This document shows, piece after piece, positions 44,878 through 53,410 of a stretch of DNA of 64,000 bases; the stretch's first letter is position 1; each line of letters begins with the position of its first letter. A program made the position numbers and the translations under genes. The notes under the pieces were generated by a model. It was not told the origin of the DNA, did no database searches, and saw nothing but the letters and a program-made list of their open reading frames with translations. Origin of the DNA: Variovorax dokdonensis (lineage in GTDB: Bacteria; Pseudomonadota; Gammaproteobacteria; Burkholderiales; Burkholderiaceae_C); contig NZ_JASZYV010000003.1 of NCBI RefSeq assembly GCF_030316895.1, forward strand, positions 744,001 through 808,000, written 5' to 3'.

Positions 44878-45584
44878 TGGACCTGTCGACCCCTCAAGAC
44901 CGCGACGCGGCCGCCGCCGAATTCGTGCTCGGCACCCTGAACGCCGAAGAGCGCGCCGGGTTCAGCGCCGCCATGGCGCAAGACCGCGCGCTGCAGGCGG
45001 CCGTGTACGCCTGGCAGGACCGGCTGCTGCCGCTGTCTGCTCGCGTGGCACCCGCGCAGCCCGATGCCGTGCTGTGGCAACGCATCGAAGTGGCGCTCGA
45101 AGGCGCGTCGATGCCCGCCGCCCGCGCGCGCCCACGCCAGGGCCCGTGGTCGAGGCTGCGCCTGTGGCAGGGCCTGAGCGCAGCATGCCTGGCCATGGCG
45201 GTGGCGCTCGGCACCGTGCTGCTTCAGCAACCGGATATGCCAGCGGGACCGCGCTATGTGGCGGTCTTGAACAGCCCCGACGGCACGAATGCCGGCTGGG
45301 TGGTGGAGCTCGACCAGGACCGATTGCGCCTGGTGCCTACCGGCGAAACACCCCCCGTGCCATCGGGCCGCTCGCTTCAGTTCTGGACGAAGGCGCAAGG
45401 CGCGGCGCAGCCCAGCTCGCTGGGCCTGGTGCAGGCTGGCCAGACGGTGGAGATGCCGGTGTCGCGGCTGCCCAGCGTCGGGCCGCAGCAGTTGTTCGAG
45501 ATCACCCTCGAACCCGAAGGCGGATCCACCATCGGTCGGCCGACGGGGCCGATCCTGTTCGTGGGCCGCAGCGTGGCGTTGTAG
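44877..45584 (+). CDS. Anti-sigma factor, RskA/anti-sigma-K type
   Basis: A 235-residue inner-membrane anti-sigma factor: cytoplasmic N-terminal part (AAEFVLGTLNAEERAGF, the zinc-less ASD-like helix region), one membrane span (LSAACLAMAVALGTVLL, about residues 100-117) and a periplasmic anti-sigma-K domain (GRSLQFWTKAQG, FEITLEPEGG). The ATG at 44877 shares a base with the sigma stop (TGATG). GTG codons 3 and 12 bases upstream are alternatives. It holds the ECF factor inactive until a cell-envelope signal releases it. Confidence 0.87.
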   Translation: MDLSTPQDRDAAAAEFVLGTLNAEERAGFSAAMAQDRALQAAVYAWQDRLLPLSARVAPAQPDAVLWQRIEVALEGASMPAARARPRQGPWSRLRLWQGLSAACLAMAVALGTVLLQQPDMPAGPRYVAVLNSPDGTNAGWVVELDQDRLRLVPTGETPPVPSGRSLQFWTKAQGAAQPSSLGLVQAGQTVEMPVSRLPSVGPQQLFEITLEPEGGSTIGRPTGPILFVGRSVAL

Positions 45585-45603
45585 CGGTGTTGCGCGCAGC
45601 CCT

Positions 45604-46041
45604 TCAGCTGCGCACCACCAGCACCGGCACGCGCGACTCCTGAAGCACGCGCTGGGTCACGCTGCCCAGCAGCAGTTTCTCGATGCCGTGCCGGCCATGC
45701 GAGCCCATCACGATCAGGTCGCAGCCCAACGAATTGGCGGTGTCGACGATGCCCTCGTGCACCACATGGCCGTCGATCACCCGCTGGTCGCTGTGCAGGC
45801 CTTCGGCCGCGAGCGCGGCGACACCGCGCGCCAGCGCCGCGTTGGCACTGGCGGTGGCGGCGGCCAGGTATTCGTTCTGGCCCAGCGCATAGTCGGCGCC
45901 CACGCCGATGAAGGGATAGTTGTCGATCACGTGAATGAGCGTGATGCGGCTGCCAAAGGCAATCGCCAAGCCGCTGGCCTTGCTCACGGCCGTCATGGAT
46001 GCCTCGGAGCCGTCGATGGGGACCAGGATGTGGTTGAACAT
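45604..46041 (-). CDS. Universal stress protein (UspA family)
   Basis: A 145-residue UspA-family protein. N-terminus FNHILVPIDGSEAS and the ATP-binding G-x2-G-x9-G-S motif (GSHGRHGIEKLLLGS) near residues 115-129 indicate an ATP-binding subtype. GAGG lies before the ATG at 46041, which is preferred over an upstream start. It is convergent with the anti-sigma gene; a 6-bp hairpin is in the 19-base gap. Confidence 0.9.
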   Translation of the reverse strand: MFNHILVPIDGSEASMTAVSKASGLAIAFGSRITLIHVIDNYPFIGVGADYALGQNEYLAAATASANAALARGVAALAAEGLHSDQRVIDGHVVHEGIVDTANSLGCDLIVMGSHGRHGIEKLLLGSVTQRVLQESRVPVLVVRS

Positions 46042-46193
46042 GGCGGACCTCGCTTTCTCATTCATGAACACGTCTTAGACGGGGGCCACTGTACAGGCTC
46101 GGCGCGCAAGCTCCATGTAGGAATCACCCGGCCCGGCCCGCGACGGGACCGCGCCTGCACCGCCGCAAGCTTCATGCCGAAGCCCCGGCGACC

Positions 46194-46934
46194 TCAGCCG
46201 CCCTGGAAGGCGCCCTGCCGGCAGGTGATGACCAAGGTGTCGCGCCAGCCCGGCGTGTGTTCGGCCAACGGCTGGATGGGGGTCGATTCGTGGATCACGC
46301 GGGCATCGTCCAGCAACATGAGCGTCCACGGCTCGCTCATGGTGAAGCGCTCGCCGCGCCGGCCTTCGGCCTCGAACACGCGTGTCTCGCCGCCCTTGAC
46401 GTTGTGCCGGCCGACGAGGGCCACCGCCACCAGGTCGACACCATCGCGGTGCGCGCCCTCGGGCGTTGGCCGCCCGATGCCGCCGGCGGTGTCGATGCGG
46501 AACTGGTGCGCCTCGATGTACCAGCGCTGCGGGCCACGCAGGGCGCTGGCCGCATCGGCCAGACGCAGCAACAGCCGTTGCCAGGCCGGCCTCACAACCG
46601 TGGACGCCATCATCGGTGCGAACCAGCGCTGCATGCCGCCATGCAAGGCGTTGTATTCCACGGGCTGCCAGTGCGCGCGGTGCGGAACCTGCTCGACCTC
46701 GCCGCCATGCACCACGAAGCAGGCGTGTCGACGGGTGCGATATCGGCCGCCGTCCTTGAGGTATTCGTCGGGCGGCAGGCCGTTCCAGTCGTCGTGCATC
46801 GCCTCGAGGTCGGACAAGGGCACGTCGAGCCATTGGGCCGTGGCGGCGGGCTCCAGGATGGCGTAGCCGTCTTCGGCCAGCGCGGTCAGCAGGCGCTCGG
46901 GCGTCGTGCCCGGCGCGGAGAATTCGCGGGTCAT
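46194..46934 (-). CDS. 2OG-Fe(II) dioxygenase (PF10014 type)
   Basis: A 246-residue protein matching the family that includes L-isoleucine 4-hydroxylase (2-oxoglutarate/Fe(II)-dependent). Iron ligands are seen as HRDG (His, Asp of the HxD motif) and VIHEST (His), and a later RDTLVITCR with the Arg for 2-oxoglutarate. Members of this family hydroxylate free amino acids. It is 8 bases after the DUF427 gene, itself close behind egtD, so it seems to belong to the egtBD transcript. Substrate not known. Confidence 0.78.
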   Translation of the reverse strand: MTREFSAPGTTPERLLTALAEDGYAILEPAATAQWLDVPLSDLEAMHDDWNGLPPDEYLKDGGRYRTRRHACFVVHGGEVEQVPHRAHWQPVEYNALHGGMQRWFAPMMASTVVRPAWQRLLLRLADAASALRGPQRWYIEAHQFRIDTAGGIGRPTPEGAHRDGVDLVAVALVGRHNVKGGETRVFEAEGRRGERFTMSEPWTLMLLDDARVIHESTPIQPLAEHTPGWRDTLVITCRQGAFQGG

Positions 46935-46942
46935 GCGCCGGC

Positions 46943-47224
46943 CTAGGTTTCGACCTTCACGCCCTTCCAGAAGGCGACACGGTCGCGCACCATGTCGGCT
47001 TCGGGCTTGGGGTCGGGGTAATACCAGACGGCGTCGGTGTTCATCTCGCCATTGACCAGCAGCGAGTAGTAGCTGGCCTGCCCCTTCCACGCGCACATGG
47101 TGCGGTGATTGCTGAAGGTGACGAATTCGCGCTTGAGCGAATCGGCAGGAAAGTAGTGGTTGCCTTCAACCAGCACAGTGTCATCGCTCTCTGCGATGGT
47201 CACGCCATTCCAGGTGGCTTTCAT
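46943..47224 (-). CDS. DUF427 protein
   Basis: A 93-residue single-domain DUF427 protein, a small beta-sandwich of unknown function. The conserved core is TMCAWKGQASYYSLLVNGE followed by AVWYYPDPK. The ATG at 47224 is preferred to a start that adds a non-conserved extension. It lies between egtD (48 bases upstream) and the dioxygenase (8 bases downstream). Confidence 0.85.
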   Translation of the reverse strand: MKATWNGVTIAESDDTVLVEGNHYFPADSLKREFVTFSNHRTMCAWKGQASYYSLLVNGEMNTDAVWYYPDPKPEADMVRDRVAFWKGVKVET

Positions 47225-47272
47225 TGGGCTTGCTCCGGTCGGGCCCGCGCAAGCGGCGGGCATTCACGGGAG

Positions 47273-48262
47273 CTATTGTGCCGCCGGCAGCCAGTGCACG
47301 CTGAACAGGCGCTGCGGATCGGTCCACACCGGGCCGATGCCGAAACCCGCACGCAAGGCCAGCGCCCGCAGCGCTTCCACGGTGAACTTGTGGGAGTTCT
47401 CCGTGTGGATGGTCTCGCCCTCTGCAAACTCGACTTGCTGGCCAAGCAGACGGACAACCTGCGCACGGCGGCTCAACAGATGCATCTCGATGCGCTTGAG
47501 GGGCGCGTTGTAGAAGGCAGCGTGGCCGAAGCCCCGCGCCACGTCGAAATCGGCGCCAAGCTCCCTGTTCGCGCGATGCAGCAGGTTGAGGTTGAACTGC
47601 GCCGTCACGCCCTGCGCGTCGTTGTAGGCCGCATGTAGCAGCGCCGGGTCTTTCACCAGATCGACCCCGAGCAGAAGGCCGCCGCCACGCAGCACGTGCG
47701 CCGCGCCTTGCAGGAACGCCAGCGCCTCTTCGGGCGTGAAATTGCCCAGCGTCGAGCCAGGGAAGAAGCCCACACGGCGCCTGCTTCCCGCAAGCAGCGG
47801 CGGCAGGTCGAAGGGGCGCGTGTAGTCGGCCACGACCGGATGCACCGGCAAATCGGGGTACTCCGCCTGCAACGCGGCGGCGGCACCTTGCAGGTGCTCG
47901 CCGGAGATGTCGATCGGCACGAAGCGGCGCGGCGATTCGAGCGCGTCCAGCAGCAGGCGGACCTTGCGCAAGGAGCCGGCGCCGAATTCGACGATCTCGG
48001 CATCCGGGCCGATGCGTTGCGCGATGTCCGCGGCGTTGGCGCTCAAGATGGCCAGTTCGGTGCGCGTGGGGTAGTACTCGGGCAGCTCGCAGATGGCGTC
48101 GAACAGGCGCGAGCCTTCGGCGTCGTAGAAATACTTGGGCGAGATGCTGCGCTGCTTGCGCGACAGGCCCTCCAGCAGTTCACGACCGAACTCGGCATCG
48201 GCGCTGGCTGGGTCGGAACGGGTTGCGGCAACGGGAAAGCGCAGCGGGGCTGGGCGCGTCAT
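47273..48262 (-). CDS. egtD: L-histidine N-alpha-methyltransferase
   Basis: SAM-dependent enzyme (329 aa) that trimethylates histidine to hercynine, the first step of ergothioneine synthesis. The EgtD features RKQRSISPKYFYDAEGSRLFD, VEFGAGSLRKVRLLLDAL (SAM site), FFPGSTLGNFTPEEA and the C-terminal ENSHKFTVEAL are all present. The start overlaps the end of egtB by 4 bases, giving coupled translation. Confidence 0.95.
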   Translation of the reverse strand: MTRPAPLRFPVAATRSDPASADAEFGRELLEGLSRKQRSISPKYFYDAEGSRLFDAICELPEYYPTRTELAILSANAADIAQRIGPDAEIVEFGAGSLRKVRLLLDALESPRRFVPIDISGEHLQGAAAALQAEYPDLPVHPVVADYTRPFDLPPLLAGSRRRVGFFPGSTLGNFTPEEALAFLQGAAHVLRGGGLLLGVDLVKDPALLHAAYNDAQGVTAQFNLNLLHRANRELGADFDVARGFGHAAFYNAPLKRIEMHLLSRRAQVVRLLGQQVEFAEGETIHTENSHKFTVEALRALALRAGFGIGPVWTDPQRLFSVHWLPAAQ

Positions 48263-49527
48263 TGGATCTCCTTGGCGAGCCGAAGCCCGGAAAACTGCCA
48301 GCGCGCGGCTGGCGGGAAGAAGTTTCGATAGCTCGGCCGCGAATGGCCTTCGGGCGTGGCCAGGCTGCCACCGCGCAGCACCAGCTGGCCCACCATGAAC
48401 TTGCCGTTGTATTCGGCGGCCACACCAGGCAGAGGCCTGAAGCCGGGATAGGGGTCGTACGACGAGCGCGTCCATTGCCAGACGTGCCCGGTGGCCTGCT
48501 GCATTTGCGCGCTGGCCGCCTCCCACTCGAACTCGGTGGGCAAGCGCGCGCCGGCCCATTCGGCATAGGCAGCGGCCTCATAAAAGCTCAACTGCATGAC
48601 AGGCGCCGTGGGGTCCATCGGCCGGACACCTTGCAGGCCGAACACTTGCCAACCGTCGGCAGCGGGCCGGTCGCGCGTCAAGCGCGGGTCATCCGGCGCA
48701 AGCCAATACGCAGGTGCCTGCCATCCTTGCGCCTGCACCGCGGCCCAGCCATCGGACAACCAGAGCGACGCAGTGCGATAGCCACCGTCCTCGATGAACT
48801 GCGCGTACTCGCCGCACGTGACCAGTCGACGCGCAATGCGACAGGGGGCCAGCAGCGCGGCATGCCTGGGCGTTTCGTTGTCGAACGCAAAGCCGGCCCC
48901 CGAATGCCCCACCTCGACCACGCCGCCATGGAGATCCACCCAAGGCGATTCCGCCGGTGGCGCAGCAGCCAGACGCAGCGACGGCCCCGCAGGCGCCTCG
49001 TAGGCCGGCAAAAGCGGATTGCACCAGAACGCATGCAGGATGTCGGTGAGCAGAAGCTCCTGATGCTGTTGCTCGTGATTCAACCCCAGCGTGACGATCG
49101 GCTCGACCACGCGCCAACGCGCTTCATCGTCCAGTTGCGCCAGCAGTTGCTGCACGGCAGCGTCCACATGCGCGCGATAGGCATGCACCTCTTCGATACC
49201 CGGGCGAGTGAGCAGGCCGCGCTGCGGCCTCGGATGACGCGGCCCGAGCGCCTCGTAGTACGAGTTGAAAAGGAAGTGCCAGCGCGCGTCGAACACGCGG
49301 TAGCCTGGCAGGTGGGGCTGCAGCAGCACGGTCTCGAAGAACCAGGTGGTGTGTGCAAGGTGCCACTTGGTCGGGCTGGCGTCGGGCATGGACTGCACGC
49401 ACTGGTCTTCTGCGGACAGCGGCGCGGCAAGCGCCATGCTGTGCTGTCTCACGCGCTGGAAGTGTTCGTGCAGTGCGCCAGCCTGGGCCTGAAGGCCGGC
49501 CCGTGATGGGGCGCTCGATAGCGGCAT
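48259..49527 (-). CDS. egtB: Ergothioneine biosynthesis sulfoxide synthase
   Basis: A 422-residue EgtB: N-terminal DinB-like four-helix domain providing iron ligands (WHLAHTTWFFE and the HEQQH of LNHEQQHQEL), and a C-terminal FGE/sulfatase-modifying domain (LPTEFEWEAA, GHVWQWTRSSY, RGGSLAT, RPSYRNFF). It joins hercynine to a thiol (cysteine or gamma-glutamylcysteine). Immediate linkage to egtD argues for ergothioneine rather than selenoneine (SenA). No EgtC or EgtE is nearby. AGGAGA precedes the ATG. Confidence 0.93.
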   Translation of the reverse strand: MPLSSAPSRAGLQAQAGALHEHFQRVRQHSMALAAPLSAEDQCVQSMPDASPTKWHLAHTTWFFETVLLQPHLPGYRVFDARWHFLFNSYYEALGPRHPRPQRGLLTRPGIEEVHAYRAHVDAAVQQLLAQLDDEARWRVVEPIVTLGLNHEQQHQELLLTDILHAFWCNPLLPAYEAPAGPSLRLAAAPPAESPWVDLHGGVVEVGHSGAGFAFDNETPRHAALLAPCRIARRLVTCGEYAQFIEDGGYRTASLWLSDGWAAVQAQGWQAPAYWLAPDDPRLTRDRPAADGWQVFGLQGVRPMDPTAPVMQLSFYEAAAYAEWAGARLPTEFEWEAASAQMQQATGHVWQWTRSSYDPYPGFRPLPGVAAEYNGKFMVGQLVLRGGSLATPEGHSRPSYRNFFPPAARWQFSGLRLAKEIQ

Positions 49528-49602
49528 CGGAGCTTTCTCCTGGTCGTCGCGGACCTGACTTTCTAGCCGATTTCAGGGAAATGCGTAGGTAGGACAAGGG
49601 CG

Positions 49603-49628
49603 CCTACTGACAGGACGGTGTCAGTAGG
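49603..49628. promoter_or_regulatory. 10-bp perfect inverted repeat, possible operator
   Basis: CCTACTGACA at 49603-49612 and TGTCAGTAGG at 49619-49628 are separated by six bases (GGACGG). It lies in the 128-base divergent gap between egtB and the NDH-2-like gene, the size and shape of a homodimer operator. No candidate regulator is in the window. Confidence 0.55.
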
Positions 49629-49655
49629 GTGCCGTTGCTTCGTATCATCCGGACC

Positions 49656-51050
49656 ATGAATCCAGCGTCCAAGCCCGCCGCATCGCGGCCTCACATCGTC
49701 GTGGTGGGCTGCGGCTTCGGCGGCCTCGAAGCCACCCGTTCGCTGCGCAAGGCGGACGTCGATGTGACCGTCATCGAACGCACCAACCACCACCTGTTCC
49801 AGCCCCTGCTCTACCAGGTGGCGACCGCGGGGTTGGCGGCGCCATCCATTGCCGCGCCAGTGCGCGTGCTGTTCCGTCGCTATGCCAACGTGACCACGCT
49901 GCTCGGCGAAGTGACGGGGATCGAGCCGGCCACTCGCGAAGTCGTGCTGGCCGATGGCGCTCGCATCGGCTATGACCACCTGATCGTGGCCGCGGGCGCC
50001 ACCCACAGCTACTTCGGCCACGACGAATGGGCGCCGCATGCGCCCGGCCTCAAGACACTGGCCGACGCATTCGACATCCGAAGGCGCATGCTGCTCTCGT
50101 TCGAGGCGGCCGAGCGCGAATCCGATCCGCAGCGCCGGCGCGCCCTGCTCACCTTCGCGGTGATCGGCGCGGGCCCCACCGGCGTGGAGATGGCCGGCAC
50201 GATGGCCGAGATCGCGCGCCACACGCTGTCCGGCGAGTTCCGCCGCATCGACCCGGCCAGCGCCGAAGTGCTGCTGATCGAAGGCGGCAGCCGCGTGCTC
50301 CAGGCCATGCCGGAGAGCCTGAGCGCCAAGGCACTGGTGCAGTTGAGCAAGCTGGGCGTGCAGGTGCGCCTGAATTCGCGCGTCACCAGCATCGACGCCA
50401 CCGGGCTCGACACCAGCCAGGCCGATGGCAGCGTTTCGCGCATCGACAGCCATTGCATCGTGTGGGCGGCGGGCGTGGCCGCTTCGCCGCTGGGCAAACT
50501 GCTTGCACAGGCCACTGGCGCCACGCTCGACCGCGCGGGGCGCATCCATGTCGAGCCCGATCTGAGCCTGGCCGGCCATCCGGAAATCAGCGTCGTCGGC
50601 GATCTGGCAGCCGCGCAGAGCCACGTGCCGGGCAAGCCGCCAACGCCGGTGCCGGGTGTGTCACCCGCGGCCAAGCAGATGGGCCGAACTGCTGCAGCCA
50701 ACATCCTGGCGCGGCTGAGCCAGCAAAGCGCCAAAGCTTTTCGATATGCGGACTACGGCAACCTGGCCACCATCGGTCGCAACTCGGCAGTGGTCGACCT
50801 GGCAACCCCTTTCGGCCCGTTTCGCATGAGCGGCCGGCTCGCGTGGCAGTTCTGGCTGTTTGCCCACGTCTATTTCCTGATCGGCTTTCGCAACCGGCTC
50901 GTGGTCTTGATGGACTGGGCGAGCGCCTATTGGAGCTTCCAGCGTTATGCGCGAGTTGTGCCGGATACCGAGGCTCCACTTGCCAGCACCGCAGGTCGCC
51001 CGGTTCCGAACGCGCCAAATGACGCGGATGTCATCTTGCAGAAAGAGTAG
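49656..51050 (+). CDS. ndh: Type II NADH dehydrogenase-like flavoprotein
   Basis: A 464-residue NAD(P)/FAD-dependent oxidoreductase resembling NDH-2. Two dinucleotide-binding motifs are present (VVGCGFGGLEATRSL near the N-terminus and VIGAGPTGVEMAGTM at about residue 167). The C-terminal part (FWLFAHVYFLIGFRNRLVVLMDWASAYW) is a hydrophobic membrane-attachment helix typical of NDH-2. It would pass electrons from NADH to quinone without pumping protons. The ATG at 49656 is preferred over GTG at 49629, which would place the inverted repeat inside the start region. Confidence 0.87.
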   Translation: MNPASKPAASRPHIVVVGCGFGGLEATRSLRKADVDVTVIERTNHHLFQPLLYQVATAGLAAPSIAAPVRVLFRRYANVTTLLGEVTGIEPATREVVLADGARIGYDHLIVAAGATHSYFGHDEWAPHAPGLKTLADAFDIRRRMLLSFEAAERESDPQRRRALLTFAVIGAGPTGVEMAGTMAEIARHTLSGEFRRIDPASAEVLLIEGGSRVLQAMPESLSAKALVQLSKLGVQVRLNSRVTSIDATGLDTSQADGSVSRIDSHCIVWAAGVAASPLGKLLAQATGATLDRAGRIHVEPDLSLAGHPEISVVGDLAAAQSHVPGKPPTPVPGVSPAAKQMGRTAAANILARLSQQSAKAFRYADYGNLATIGRNSAVVDLATPFGPFRMSGRLAWQFWLFAHVYFLIGFRNRLVVLMDWASAYWSFQRYARVVPDTEAPLASTAGRPVPNAPNDADVILQKE

Positions 51051-51145
51051 GCATAGGGTGCCTTCCTATACTTGGAGGCCATTGCAAGTCGCTGCCAAGC
51101 GAAGCAATGGTCACACAAGGTAAACAACAGGAAGGAAAACATCCA

Positions 51146-51445
51146 ATGAAACGCACGCTTATCGCACTAGGAACACTCGCACTCGTCTCCACCGCATTCG
51201 CTCAGCAGCACGTCCACAACCCTGAAGCTGCGCCCGACCACGACACCAAGCCACAAGTCGCCGCCGACAGCAAGGCCCAGGCCAAACAGCCTGGCGTGAC
51301 GAAGATCAAGGATGGCAGCACGGCCCGCGGCCAGGGCTCTGGCGTCGCGAAGGCGAGCAAGGCGGAAGAGCACGGCCAGAGCCATGCCGATGCGCGCGAA
51401 GCCAAGCCCCACACCGTTCCCGAGCAAGGCGGCACGCCGAAGTGA
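51146..51445 (+). CDS. Small secreted His/Lys-rich protein
   Basis: A 99-residue protein with a clear signal peptide (KRTLIALGTLALVSTAFAQ) and a short, very hydrophilic, probably disordered mature part rich in Lys, Ala, Gln, Asp and His. No domain is recognised. GAAGGA lies before the ATG at 51146. Terminated by a strong bidirectional hairpin. Possibly an envelope-associated stress protein; function unknown. Confidence 0.7.
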   Translation: MKRTLIALGTLALVSTAFAQQHVHNPEAAPDHDTKPQVAADSKAQAKQPGVTKIKDGSTARGQGSGVAKASKAEEHGQSHADAREAKPHTVPEQGGTPK

Positions 51446-51467
51446 TACCAGCCTGATCCAGGCATGG

Positions 51468-51509
51468 AAAAAAAAAGGGCGCATGGCATCGAGGCCATGC
51501 GCCCTTTTT
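51468..51509. terminator. Strong bidirectional terminator
   Basis: An 11-bp perfect stem (GGGCGCATGGC/GCCATGCGCCC) with loop ATCGAG is flanked by a 9-base A-run before and T5 after, so it works on both strands. It separates the small secreted protein from the convergent TRAP large-permease gene. Confidence 0.92.
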
Positions 51510-51517
51510 CGTTGGGT

Positions 51518-52825
51518 TCAGCCCATCACCTTGGACGGCAGCCAGGTGGCGATTTCAGGGAAGATGCAAAGGATCACGATCGCCAGCACCATGCAGCCCA
51601 TGAAGGGCAGCGCCCCCTTGAGGATGGTGGGCAGGCTCACATCGGGCGTGATGCCGTTGATGACGAACAGGTTCAGCCCCACGGGCGGCGTGATCAGGCC
51701 CAGTTCCATATTGATGGTGAGGATCACGCCGAACCAGATCGGATCGAAGCCGGCCGCCGTGATGACGGGCATCAGGATCGGCGTGGTCATCAGGATGATG
51801 GCCGCCGGCGGCAGGAAGCAGCCGGCCACCAGGAGCATCAGGTTGATCGCCGCCAGGATGACCCAGCGATTGACCTGCATGTCGGCAATGGCCTCGGCCA
51901 CCGACTGAGTGACCTGCAGCGAACTCATCATGTAGCCGAACAGGATCGACGTGCCGATGATGAGCAGCAGCATGCCCGACTCGCGCAGACCGTCGCGCAG
52001 GATGGCCCACAGGTCGGCCGGCTTCCACACGCGGTAGATCACGATCACCATCAACAGGCACAGCGCGGCGCCAACGCCGGCCGCTTCCGAAGGCGTGGCA
52101 ATGCCGCCGTACAGCGCATAGACCACCCCGACGATCACCGCGAGGAAGGGCAGCAGGCGCGGCATCAGCTCGAGCTTTTCCTTCATCGTGTAGATGCGAT
52201 CCTGATCGACGATGCGCGTGCCACGCTTCCAGCTCAGGAAGATCGACCACGCCATGAACAGCGCCACCAGCAAGAGCCCCGGCAGGATGCCCGCGATGAA
52301 CAGGCGCCCGATCGAGGTTTCGGAAGCGATGCCGTAGAGGATCATCGTGACGCTGGGCGGAATCAGGATGCCCAGCGTGCCGCCGGCGGCAATGGCGCCG
52401 GTGGCCAGGTCGGCGTCGTAGCCGCGCTTGCGCATTTCCGGAATGCCCATCTTGCCGATGGCCGCGCAGGTGGCCGGCGAAGAGCCGGTCAGCGCCGAGA
52501 ACAACGCGCAGGCCCCGATGTTCGACACGACCAGCGAGCCAGGAATGCGATGCAGCCAGCGCGCCAGGGCTTCGTACAGGTCGCTGCCCGCGCGTGACGA
52601 TGCAACCGCCGCGCCCATGATGACGAACATCGGCAGCGAGACCAGCGTGAAATCCGTGAGGCCGGCGAACACGGTCTCCGGCACGAAGTGCACGCTGTTC
52701 CAGCCTTCGAAGAAGACCATGAAGGCCAGGGCCACGGCACCCAGTCCGAAGGCGATCGGCATGCCGGTGGCCAACATGAGCGTGGTGATGAAAAAGATCA
52801 GAAGCCCGATCAGCAGAGGACTCAT
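51518..52825 (-). CDS. dctM: TRAP transporter large permease (DctM)
   Basis: A 435-residue DctM-like inner-membrane subunit with about 12 hydrophobic helices that forms the Na+-driven channel of a TRAP transporter. Typical segments include ALTGSSPATCAAIGKMGIPEM, GGTLGILIPPSVTMILYGI and LITPPVGLNLFVINGI. ATG at 52825, 27 bases after the small permease ends. Last gene of the dctP-dctQ-dctM run. Confidence 0.93.
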   Translation of the reverse strand: MSPLLIGLLIFFITTLMLATGMPIAFGLGAVALAFMVFFEGWNSVHFVPETVFAGLTDFTLVSLPMFVIMGAAVASSRAGSDLYEALARWLHRIPGSLVVSNIGACALFSALTGSSPATCAAIGKMGIPEMRKRGYDADLATGAIAAGGTLGILIPPSVTMILYGIASETSIGRLFIAGILPGLLLVALFMAWSIFLSWKRGTRIVDQDRIYTMKEKLELMPRLLPFLAVIVGVVYALYGGIATPSEAAGVGAALCLLMVIVIYRVWKPADLWAILRDGLRESGMLLLIIGTSILFGYMMSSLQVTQSVAEAIADMQVNRWVILAAINLMLLVAGCFLPPAAIILMTTPILMPVITAAGFDPIWFGVILTINMELGLITPPVGLNLFVINGITPDVSLPTILKGALPFMGCMVLAIVILCIFPEIATWLPSKVMG

Positions 52826-52852
52826 GGGAAGAATCGATTCAGTTCACGGGTC

Positions 52853-53410
52853 CTACAGCCGGGCATCGCGTGCAAGGCCGAAGGGCAGTTCCAGCCCGCG
52901 CAGCACCAGCACGATCTGGGTGAGCAATTGCAGGCAAAGCAGGCCCAGGCCCACCGGCACGGACAGATAAGGAATCCACAGGCGCGCGCGCCACATCGAC
53001 GAGGTGGTCTGGCCTTTTTCCCAGACTTCCCACCACCAGGGAATGGCGCCGTAGAGAAACGCCGCGCAGAACGCCAGCGATACCAGGTAGCCGAAGGCAA
53101 ACAGCACGCAGCGCGCGCGGTGGCTCACCATCAGCGGCACCACGTCCACCGCCACATGTCCGCGCGTGAGCAGGATGTAGGGGGCGCCCAGAAAGGTGGC
53201 AGCCACCAGCGAGAAGGTGACGAACTCGGTCTGCCAGATCGACGACTGTCCGAGCACCGCGCGAATGAAGACCATGTGGCACACGACCACGATGGAGATC
53301 ACGATCAGCGCCGCCGCCGCAACGCCGAACAGGCGCGAGACGGCATTGACCGCACGCGCCCATCCCGGCAGCGCGGCCTCGTGTGCCGCGTTGCCGACGC
53401 TACTTGACAC
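52853..53410 (-). CDS. dctQ: TRAP transporter small permease (DctQ)
   Basis: A 185-residue DctQ-like subunit with four predicted membrane helices; the segment SIWQTEFVTFSLVAATFLGAPYILLTRGHVAVD is the family signature region. It begins with GTG at 53410, 11 bases inside the end of the binding-protein gene, so translation is coupled. Confidence 0.9.
   Translation of the reverse strand: MSSSVGNAAHEAALPGWARAVNAVSRLFGVAAAALIVISIVVVCHMVFIRAVLGQSSIWQTEFVTFSLVAATFLGAPYILLTRGHVAVDVVPLMVSHRARCVLFAFGYLVSLAFCAAFLYGAIPWWWEVWEKGQTTSSMWRARLWIPYLSVPVGLGLLCLQLLTQIVLVLRGLELPFGLARDARL

Noticed and set aside
48259..49527. SenA (selenoneine synthase) instead of EgtB
   Set aside because: The gene overlaps egtD and lacks adjacent senB/senC; the selenoneine cluster in Variovorax has a different arrangement.
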